Positions 22,901 to 34,200 of a stretch of DNA of 64,000 nt are shown in pieces. The translations under genes and the position numbers were made by a program. Under the pieces are notes generated by a model. It did not search any database, was not told the origin of the DNA, and saw only the letters and a program-made list of their open reading frames with translations. Each line of letters opens with the position of its first letter. Positions within the stretch are counted from its first letter, which is position 1. The stretch lies in contig JBBHKE010000349.1 in the NCBI GenBank assembly GCA_037447655.1, forward strand, positions 399,281-463,280, read 5' to 3'. The DNA is from Zygnema cylindricum (lineage: Eukaryota; Streptophyta; Zygnematophyceae; Zygnematales; Zygnemataceae).

Positions 22901-25900
22901 CCTCGATCTGTTACTGAATCGATACAAGTACCAAATCCACACGGATTGAAGGCGTAAAACGTACATGGAGAAGCTGCGTCACATAGTTATGGAGTTTTCA
23001 CACAAATTAGAGTTGAGCATTGTTTCCATTCATGGGTTAAGTCATTCTGATCACAAACAAATTACTGAAATTAGAATGCATCATAATGTTTCTGACAGTG
23101 TATTAAAACCATGGTGTCCACACACCCATTAGAGTTGACCCATTACCGTTGTTTGTATGTGTAAAGCCACTGTGAATGGATGCTTTTATCATGTGTTAAA
23201 CTATGGTCCAAACAAATATTAGCTTTGATCATTAGTGTTATTTTTATTAATCGTAATGACCTCACGCACGAATCAGAATGGGTCATATTGCTGTTCATGT
23301 GTGCTAAACCATGGCGGTCAAACACAAATGGGGAGTGGATTATGACGATTTTAATGTTTGATATGTTATGTTCCCACACACAAATTAGAATGCATCATGA
23401 TGTCACTCTTAGTCTAATGGTTAAGCCATGTATCCCAACACGTCCATGGCATTATTCATATTGATAAGTAATTAGAATATGACCATGACATTATCGGCAT
23501 GTCTCTCACACATACATTAGAATGGATCATGAAATTATTCACTTTTGATAAACTACCTCTCCCTCTCCCACGCAGGCGCCGCATTATTTGCAATGAATCA
23601 TGCCACTCACACATAATCAACTCTAATTTGTGTGAAAACTCCATAAATATGTGATGTGAATATGTGATCATAATGACTTAACCCATGAATGAAAACAAGT
23701 TAGGATCAATTCACAACCTTCTTCGTATTTGACAAGTCACGTCTCTCTCACACATAGTAGACCATGTGCTTTTTGTGCTCGGTAAGCCATGACGCCAAAT
23801 TAAGTACACCACAAAATGACAAAAAATTGCACAAACACACAATGTCGGCCATTCCAAACTTATCTGGTCCACTAATTTATGTGAAGACTATAAAAAACGG
23901 GTAAGTCACCTAACAGTGAAGCAAAACAAGTCGCTGCAGCACAACTTAAGTACTCAAAGCTTCAAAAAACGATCCAATAAATGTAATGCTTCCACTTATC
24001 TGCAATACACAGGATCCTTTACATAGACAGAAAAACCCTAAAAAAAGACTAGAACACCAGCATTCCTCAAAAAAGCGCTAAAAATCTTCAACAAACCCTA
24101 AGAAACACCTACCAAAATAGTTTTAAACAAGGTTTTCTCACCAGGCACGCATGTTGGCGTGTAATCGCTGTTGATAACTTGCACAAATCGTTGTCCACAT
24201 TTGCACGTGTAATTGCTTCCTTGGCTATACATTTTCCACCCCCGCACGGATTCATTGAACCTGGTCCATTTGCACTATTGCCATTTACCACCGCATAGTT
24301 TTCTGTGTTGCACGGATCCGAATCTGCGTCGCAAAATCGGAAAAGTACAAAAAGTATGAAAAAGGTCCAGATGTACAGTAAGATAGGACTTAGAGAATAC
24401 GGAAAAGTACAAAAAGGAGGTTTGGAAAAGCATGAGAAGGTACGAAAAAGGTACAGTAAGACAGTGGTTAGGGAGCTCTCAAAAGTATTGAGATGAGCAA
24501 AATTTTAAGTACGATAGATCCTGAGCTTCCTATTCCCATTACAAGATTGACAGGAAAAAGTACGGTAAATGTATGAAAAAATGAATAATTTCAGACCACA
24601 ATGATTGTACATTAAAACAAAATAAAAGAGGAGGGATGAAGGCCTACCATTGGACTTCATAATAGGGATAAGGCCTGGATATGTATTTATGCCACAAATT
24701 CCATCGCCACTTGTGATTAACATGTTCATATAACCATTATTTCCCCATCCTGAACCCCAAGAATTTCTGATAATCCAATATGGAGTGTCTCTGAGATAGT
24801 ATCCGACCAATAGTACAGTGTGGTCAACTCCATTGGAAAAACAGTTCTCATCCGAATAAATATACTGCAGCAGGAACCATATTTTTATCAGTTCACAAAC
24901 ATACTCATGGTTTATGGATGCTTTTACGGATGATTTTCACTGTTTGTGAATGAAAGAACACTTGAAACAAGAATATAAAAATGACTTGAAAACGCCAGTA
25001 ATAAGGTTAGCTTAAAATCAGTTGTTATGGATGCATTGGTTTTAAAAAAAAAGGCGGAGCAAGAAAACCAAAGGTTTATAGCTTCGTAGGAAGTAAAAAC
25101 ATAGTCCTCTATTTGATGGCATCATCATCACTGAAATCTTGAAAGCTAGTTATCAACCAAGAAAAGGAAAAAAGACGCAGAAACAAGCTGAACAAGCTTG
25201 GCAAATAACATAAAATCACAAATGATAATACTTTATCTGCACCGTGCATAAGGACTTTCCAAGAGCTAAAACCTATCGCTACGCATGGCAAAAGGATTTG
25301 AATTGTCAAAGCATAGGAGATCATACTTCAAATAAACACAAAAGTAATCCTCCAGTGGCCCTGTGATGACCTAAAAAACACAAATGAAACCTAACATATT
25401 GTTTTAAACCGCACTGAAAAAACAATAACAAATCCATCAATTTGTATGCTTCCAAATTGACTGGAGAATAAATTAGAGGCATACCGAGCCACTGTAACTG
25501 ATGAAACTTTCACTGCTTGCTTCTATGTTGACAACAACTGGCTGCTGTTGGAGAGCAAGCCATAATCCTAGCCAATCATTCATGTTGACTTGGTCAAATG
25601 AGGTTGTCCTCACTTTACTCGGCACCTGTAAAGAAAAAAAAAAAAACGAAAAACAAAAAGTGAGTTGGCGTGTAGTTCCTCTTTAGACAACTTATGACAA
25701 AGATTTTCTTTTGGAGGTAACTTGTTATCACAGAGGAGACCCCATAGGAGAGTCCAAAAATGATAAAAGAAAAATTTCCATGTTTGATTGAATTTAGTGT
25801 GGCCAAATTAGTTGTATGTATGAAATGATAGTGAAGTCCATGCGTAATTATTCATAAAACGAAAATGGTATGAACCTTTTCTCACAAATCTGGAACTCAC

Positions 25901-28213
25901 AGAAATGAGTATCTTCAAAGAAGCAGTTCACAACAGTTATTTACACACTAGGCATATTACCACTCACATTTTCCTGGTCATGTTACCCAATGAGTGTTAA
26001 GGAAGATCAAGGCACATCAAGCCATTAATTGATAGGCATATCCTCACTTACATTTTTCTGGTTATGTTTCGGTCAAAATTTGGGTAACGAGACCAAAATT
26101 TGACAAGAAAAATGTGAGTGACAATACGCCTATCAATTGATGGCTTGACGTGACTTGATGTTTCTTAACACTCTTGAAAACAAACTTAAAGTTCAATCTT
26201 GTACCTGAGATTTGCAGCCTCCGGAGGGAACATAGTCTTTTGAATAAACCGCAAATTTAGAAGCGAGGATATCGAGCGCACTCGTAGGCCACCCCCCATT
26301 ATCACAGGTTTTATTCGAACAAGAAAGAACATGAGCTTCTGAAATTTTATACACAGTCTCTCTCTTTGCATTGGCGATAAAATAAGCACTTTCAACAGCT
26401 GCAACCGGAGCATATATCCAGCAAATAGCTGCATAAAAAATGCAAAGAAAGTCAATATTTCGCAAGTAAAACTAGTTCTACACTTAACTGCCCACTATAT
26501 TCAAGTCTTTCACTAAGGGATTCAATTTCATTTTTTGGCCGTGTTCCAATTGAGTAAAGTGAGTCATTTGCGATTTTGGTTTGGGAAAACCATAGTACCG
26601 TACTTACAACCGTCCTTTCACCAATTCCCCCATTCTTCAATTGACTCACTCACAAACATACAATTTCCTTCACAATTCTTTACTTCTGTTCACCATTTAT
26701 GTCCTTTCAGTTGATTCTTTCTCCATTTCAAATAATACAGGATCTGATTTTCCTATTCAATGATGCGCTTGTGACTTCATTGAAAAGGCGATGTAGAAGA
26801 ATGCTTTTTCTCATCAAAAGTCCCTTGAAAATTGTGCTAGAATTTTGAAACTTTAGTTATAAAAAATAGCTTACAACAATATTGTTGGTCGGCCACTGGC
26901 TGAACGACACCAATTTGATTTGCCCAGTTCCAATAATTAGCTCCTGACCAAGAATGGATTTTATCATCTGAATTTATGTATCCCAAACTCGCGTAACGAA
27001 AAAATTTATTCATTTTCAAGAAAGTTGCTCCATTTGAGGAAAGTCCGGTTGTTACATTGCCTGTAGTCAATAGCACACATAAGGGTTAGAATAACACTTC
27101 GGTTTTTTTTTTCAAAAGTTGTAGCCGTAATAAGTATCAAGCATAAACTCCGTTTCTTGCAACGAAAAAAAACTCTTCAAAAACCTGGAAAGACTACAAT
27201 AAAATGGGAAACAAGAGAATTGTGTGAGATATAGCAACACAAGACATAGATATTTTACTCCAAGAAGTCAATAGCTGGTAGTTGCCATCAGGATCTTAGA
27301 TTGAAACATTCTTTATATTATGGTTGTTTTTGAGACCACACAATACGACAAACATGTAAAACGTTAGAGACAGATTATGGAACATAGACAAAGGGATGTT
27401 GAACAATGGAAAAGGAGATGACTGAGAGAAAATTACCATCTGGAGGAGGTGGAGGAGAAAACAAAAGTGGGGATCACGAAATTGATGAAGATGGTTGACG
27501 ACATTTTGGAAGATAGCAAAGAAAGAACTAGTTAGAACCAAAAAAAAAAGAGCTAGAAAGAAAGCATTAAACAGAAAGCATAGTCATCAATACTCGTTTT
27601 TCCCTCAAAAATATGTCCAATTTGCACACATCCGAATATTGTTTCCCAATTACAATTATTCTTTTGATAATTCAATGTTCTATTTTTTTTCCTTTAGAAA
27701 ACTCTAGAGGCTGTTAAAAAGCTAAAATTTCCCTATGTTGCAACAAAAAAAATTATGACAATATAAGCTAAGGTTTTGTTTGGTAAAAAATAAAATCATT
27801 TCTTTTTTTTATCACCGAATATGAGAAACAAACGTGGATTCGGCCTTTGCCGAAATTGCAATAACTTTACAAGGTTATAAATAACGGTCAAAAGCGTTGA
27901 AAAACCATCCTGAGAGACGAGAGGGAGACGGGGGAGACGGGGGGAGGGAAGGGAGAGAGAGAGAGAAAGAGAACAAAAAATGACCACCATTAATGTTAAA
28001 GCTCGAGTTTTGTAAAAAGAACAAAGCCCTATCCTTCATGTATTTCTCTGACCTGGTGGAGGCGGCGGTGGTGTGAAAGGGGGAGGCGGACTCGGAAAAG
28101 GAGAGGGAGGAGGAGGACCCGGAGGAGGAGAGGGAGGAGGTGGACTTGTAGGGGGAGGCGGCCTTGGAGGAGGTGGTCTTGGAGGGGGAGGGCTCGGAGG
28201 AGGTGGACTTGGG

Positions 28214-28244
<31 letters not shown>

Positions 28245-31200
28245 AGGGGGGGAAGGTGGGGGAGGAGGACTTGGAGGAGGAGGAAGAGGAGGTGGAATTC
28301 GGGCTCGAGGTGGATTAGGAGGAGGAGGTTTTTTAGGAGGACTAGGAGGTGGTGGAAATAGTCGATTGGATTGTGGACAAGTTGTTACAAAAGATTTTAT
28401 ATTAGAATCTACAATAATTGAATTGTAATTCACATCTCTCGTGAAACAATAACAAAAGAGTGTTCCACTATTATAATAAACCATGAATCCGAAGGAAAAA
28501 AAACACATTTTCATACATGTGGTAGGAGAATCGACTTGACCGTACTGTTCAAAATCCGGTGTGCTAAAACCGTATTCAAAATAGAAAAAATTTGACGGGT
28601 TCGTACTATTGAAAGGTAAATTGCAACCGTATTTTATTGGTGGCAAAGCGTAAATTTCTTTCGGTGGGCACGTGGTTACGAATGAAGATGTTGGGATTCC
28701 TGTATATTCCGATGACATATAATCAACCTTTTTTATGTAACAAGAACAAAAAGTCCCACTCGCGTTATAATGAATCATGAACCCGAATGCAATTCGATTA
28801 CAAATGTTATTACATCCCATAGTTCCCGTTGTAGTCACATTGTAGCTTATACTATTATTAGCAATCCCATTTCGAAACAATACGGAGTATTGATAAAAAC
28901 TTGATGGATTTGAACTATTGGGTTGTACCCAACAAGGAGGGAGAGGAGGAGGATTTGGAGGTGGAGGTGAGGGTAAAGGAGGACAACGAGAGACAAAAGA
29001 TGTTGTTTCATAAGGAGAAACGGATTCTTTACCATAGGTGACCTGACCGTTGTAACAATTACAATACCAGGAACCATCCTTCTTTTCAATGAAAAAGCCA
29101 AAATTACTAACTGAAACACAGAGAGTGGAGCAGTTCATGGCATTGGAAACAACTCCACGACTAGAGGAAGAGACGTTTGCAAAACCATAGTTTAGTTCGA
29201 AAAAGCCTACAACTGAAGTACTATTTCTCGGTAATAAGCATAATCCTGAACACAAAAAAACAAAAAAGACAACAGGAATTGAACTCTCTTTTCCAGAAAA
29301 GACAAAGACATGCGTCAAAAAAATCTTAAGAGCGTTTCACAAATCAAATTTTACAGTGATTGTACTTTTGACCACAAAAGTTGAATTCTATTAATTGACT
29401 GGGAAATAGGAGGAAATAATTAGAAAATTCCTAGAACAGTTTCAAATGTTTCAACTGAATATGAAACATCGTGACACGTTGCAATTGAAGAATTTTTACA
29501 CATGGGAGAAATCGGACAAGTTTATCCAAATACCCACTCTAACTGACAATTTCTTGAAAAATAAATGAAAATGACAAATATTCTTCAAGGTGGATTCCTT
29601 GAAGATATAAGACACACCATATAAAGATGGTAAAACTGTTTTTGTATGCTTAAGTTTTCAAGTTTTTAAAGACCGGATTTGATTTGGTTATTCTATGAGG
29701 AAGAGAGCATCGCAGGCAATTGCCAAGAATCACATGATATCGTTTCTTTAAAAGAGATGAACCTTAAAACTTATAACCGTTGATTCATAACTTATAACCG
29801 TTATTAAGCTAAAGTCACAAACCTGCGACGATTTAAGATTGACATCCAAAAAAAAAAGCAAAACAACAAAATCCAAAATTGGATGTAATATAAAAGAGGA
29901 ACAAAATGTGACTCATTTACTGATTATCTCAATCTCCAATCCAGAGAGAAAGCTAAAAAAGTGGATTTTTTTTGCTTACCTCCTGGAGGAGGCCGTGGAG
30001 GAGGTGGTGGTCGAGCGGATGGTGGTTGAGGTGGAGGATTTGGTGGGGGAGAAGGAGGACGAGGAGGAGAACTAGGAGGGGGAGGACGAGGTGGGGGAGG
30101 ACTAGGAGGGGGAGGACTAGGTGGGGGAGGACTAGGCGGGGGAGGTGGGTTAGGTGGGAGAGGAGGGGGAGGTGGCGAAGGTGTGGGAGGTGGAGAAGGT
30201 GGGATAGGAGGTCTCGGAGGTGGTGGTTTAGGTAGAGGACTTCGAGGTGGTTTAGGTGGAGGTGGATTTGGAGGTGGAGGCCATAATAGTCCAGAAGGGG
30301 GACAAGTTGTCACATAGGACTTGAGACCCGGGAAAGTAGAAATTAAATTATAGTTCACATCCCTTGTCAAACAGAAACAATCTGATTGTGTATCGGATAC
30401 CAACACCAAAAATCCAAACGGGAAGAAACATAAATTCATACATGAGAGATCATCGACAACACTGCCGTAATATTCGAAGTTATCCGTAGAAAACCCAAAA
30501 TTGTAAAAGAAAAACCCCGCTGGATTTGTGCTGTTGTAAGGTAATTTACAACCGGAGACGGGGGTGTTGGTATCAAATCCTTTCGGTGGACATGTCGTGA
30601 CAAATGAAACTGTAGGAGTTGATATAAATTCAGATGATTGATGTTCAACTCCCGTTATATAGCAAGAACAAAAAGTGTTTGGAGTCTCAATCTGAATAAT
30701 GAAACCAAAACCGACTCGATTACAAAAAAAATAGCATCCTATAGATCCGGTTAATGTCACATTGTAGCGTATACCACTACTATTATACGCATTACGGAAC
30801 AAAAGCGGATATTGGTAAAAACCGGATGGATTTGTACTATTTGGTTGTATCCAACAAGGAGGAGGCGGAGGGATATAAGGAGATGGTGGTGATAGTAAAG
30901 GGGGGCAGAGAGTAACAAAAGATTTAGTCTCGTAAGGATACGGAGCTTCTTTTCCATATGTTATCCGACCAGTGTAGCAATAACAATACCAAGAATAGTT
31001 AATCTTTTGTATAAAAAAATCGGAATTGTTGAAAGTAACACACAGTTCTAGGCAACTTTTGGGACTAGAAACATTTCTCATGCCGCTGTAGGAGACATTT
31101 CCAAATCCATAGTTATATTCAAAGTAACCTGTTAATGTCGAACAGTTTGGTGAAAACAGACACCTTCCTGCACATACATGATAAATAAAAACAAAAAAAT

Positions 31201-34200
31201 GAAAAAAAAATATAAATTAGGCACATCTATGAATATATCCTTCAAAATAGAAGTTTAATTCTTCCCTTCCTCGCTCTTGGACAAATCCAAAGTTGGTATC
31301 CGTTTGCACAATCAAATTTAAGTTTGGAAAAACATATTCAAAATTTACCAAGCCAACACAAAAAATCTTGAGAATCTCATAATCCCATGCACATTTTCTT
31401 TTAGCATCTCACTAACCTGGTGGAGGAGCCTGCCGAAGTAATGGTGGAGGCAATGGATTGAGTGGAGGAAGTAGACTAGGAGGTGATCGTGGTGGAGATG
31501 GCCATGGAGGAGGAGAACGAGGAGGTGGTCGCGGAGGAGGTCTAGGAGGAGGTCTAGGAGGAGGTCTAGGAGGAGGATTTGGAGGAGGCCTTAATTGCTC
31601 AGAAGGTGGACAAGTTGTAACATAAGATGATTTAATATCAGAACTGGAAAAAGTATTACTGTAGTTGACATCTCTAGTAAAACAGTAACAATTTAGTTGA
31701 TTATCGATATACCTTGTCATGAATCCAAATGGAAAAAAACACATCGACATACATGTGAGATCATCAACTACTCCACGATACCATTCGAATTGATCTGAAA
31801 GAAATCCGTAGTTGTAAGCAAAAAATCCTGATGGGTTTGTGCTGTTGTAAGGAAGTTTGCAACCAAAAATCATTGGAGGAGAGTTGCTAATGAATCCTTT
31901 TGGTGGACAGGTCTTTACAAACGAAACGGTTGGAATTGGATTGTATTCAGATGATCCATAGTCAATTCCTCTCATATAACAAGAACAAAAAGTCCAAGAG
32001 TTTTCAAATTGGATAATAAAACCAAAACCGTAACGATTACACAAATTATTACACCCTATTGTTCCAGTTGTCGTCACGTTATAGCGTAGACTAACATAGG
32101 CGTTTCGAAATAACAACGGATATTGGAAAAAACCAGATGGATTGGTACTATTTGGTTGTAACCAACAAGGAGGAGGTGGAGCATAAGGAGGTGGTGGTGA
32201 TGGTAAAGGAGGACAGGCAGTAACAAAGGATTTAGTCTCATAAGGATATAAAGCTTCTTTCCCATACGTTATCTGGCTGGTGTAGCAATAACAATACCAA
32301 GAATTGTCCTTCTTTTGTATGAAAAAACTGTAATTATTGAGTGTGAGGCATTGGTCAAAGCAACCTTTGGGAGTAGAGACATTTCCCATGTCATTGTAGG
32401 AGACATTTCCAAATCCATAGTTAAATTCAAAATAACCAGGTATAGAGGAACTATTTGCGGACACCAAACACCTTGCTGCACATTTTGGAAAATCCAAAAT
32501 CGGGTTTAGACAAATGCATGAATTTTGTCTCTCCACATTCTATTTGATACTATGGTACCTTAGGTAATATAATCCAAAACGATATCTGTGAATAAATGAA
32601 AGCTACAATGAAATCCATAAAGAGAAGTTAACCGACAGTCTTAGATTCACTAGTAACAATAATTCAAAAAAATGCGAGATGGATAAACACATATTCATGG
32701 GTTACAAAAATATGTGCGAGAGTGACAACTTTTTGAAGGCGGATGACAACCTTCAACCTCTGGCAACAGTAAACCCACCGATCTCAAATCTACCAAAAAA
32801 AACCACATGCGGTAATGATTACATTAAGACAAGGAAAATTGCGTAGTCTTTTTTGAATTGGTAAGTTTAAGGCAATAACCATCCAAAGGACCAAAGGAAA
32901 CTGTTAACAATAAATTCAAGCCATCAATACTTTTGTTGTGTAGTCTTATTGCAATCTGTAATCACTTGGCGACAAGGCATTGCTAATACAAATCTATGTT
33001 ACCTCAAATCTATGTTTTTTTGTGGTACGCTATTTTTTGACTGTGAGAAATATGCTCAATGAAGTTCAAGGTAGAGAGAAGGAGATGTGAAACAAAAATT
33101 GCAAAAAAAAATGAATGCAATGAACAATGCTTGTCGTTCGTTTCTCCGTAAGGACATCTTGCCTATTTTTCAAACAAAACAGCTTTTTTTGCAGGATATT
33201 AGCACGAAAGCTAGATTCTAAAGTCAACATTTATCGGCAAAACAGTGTGAAATTCATTGGCATGAAAGGAAAGACGCCAAAATTTATGGGGCTATGCTTA
33301 AAGTCTTCGAGAAACTCAAAAGTAGCTTGTATCGTATAGATTTTCCGGACCCAATAATATCTTACTAACCTGGTGGGGGAAACGGTGGAGGAGAGCTTTT
33401 TGGAGGTAAAGGGGGAGGAGGTAGTAGAATTTGAGGTGGTGGTGGACTTGGAGGTGGTCTTGGTGGGGGGGGGTTTGGGAGGTGGAGGCATTGGGGGGGG
33501 GTTGGGAGGTGGAAGAGGAGGAGGTGGCCTGGGAGGAGGATTTGGAGGCGGAGGCATTAATCTCCCAGAAGGTGGACAATTTGTAACATAGGAATATATA
33601 TCAGGATTGGGATAGGTGGCAGTGTAGTCCACATTTCTTGTGAAACAATAACAAGACGTCATCCCACCACTAACAAAAAGCATAAATCCAAATGGAAAAA
33701 AACACATGTTCATACATGTGGTCGGAGAATCGGCACCGGGATAATACTCAAAATCCGCCGTACTAAATCCATAATTGTAATAGAAGAATCTCGATGGATT
33801 TGTACTGTTGTAAGGCAAAGCACAACCGTAGTTGGAAGATGGAGTCGACGTAGTAAATTCCCTCGGTGGGCAAGTGGTCACAAAAGACGAAGTCGGTAGG
33901 TTAACGTACTCGCCTGTTCCATAGTCGATTGCCTTAAAATAACAATAACAAAATGTCCACGGATTTTCAAACTGAAGGACGAAACCAAAACCGAATTGAG
34001 TGCATTGTTGATTACATCCGAGACTTCTCGTCACAGTCACATTATATTTGGGACCACTCGCATTAAAAGCGTTTCGAAACAATACAGAAAATTGATAAAA
34101 CCCAGATGGAGAGGTACTATTCGGAGAAACCCAGCAATTTCCTGGCCAAATTACATGGAAATGGAATAATCATAACTTAGCTTATGCAATTACATGTGTT

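Noticed and set aside
27430-27480. Possible extra proline-rich exon ending CCTCCTCCAGATG before a GTAATT donor
   Set aside because: The proline frame has a TGA a few codons upstream and there is no AG acceptor between that stop and the prolines.
28073-28361. Glycine/glutamate-rich open frames on the + strand
   Set aside because: Antisense shadow of the CCN-rich proline linker of module D.
28053-34141. Four separate small secreted genes, one per module
   Set aside because: No module exon has its own start or signal peptide, and all have acceptors and donors in phase 1 that fit each other and the papain exon. A single gene is simpler.
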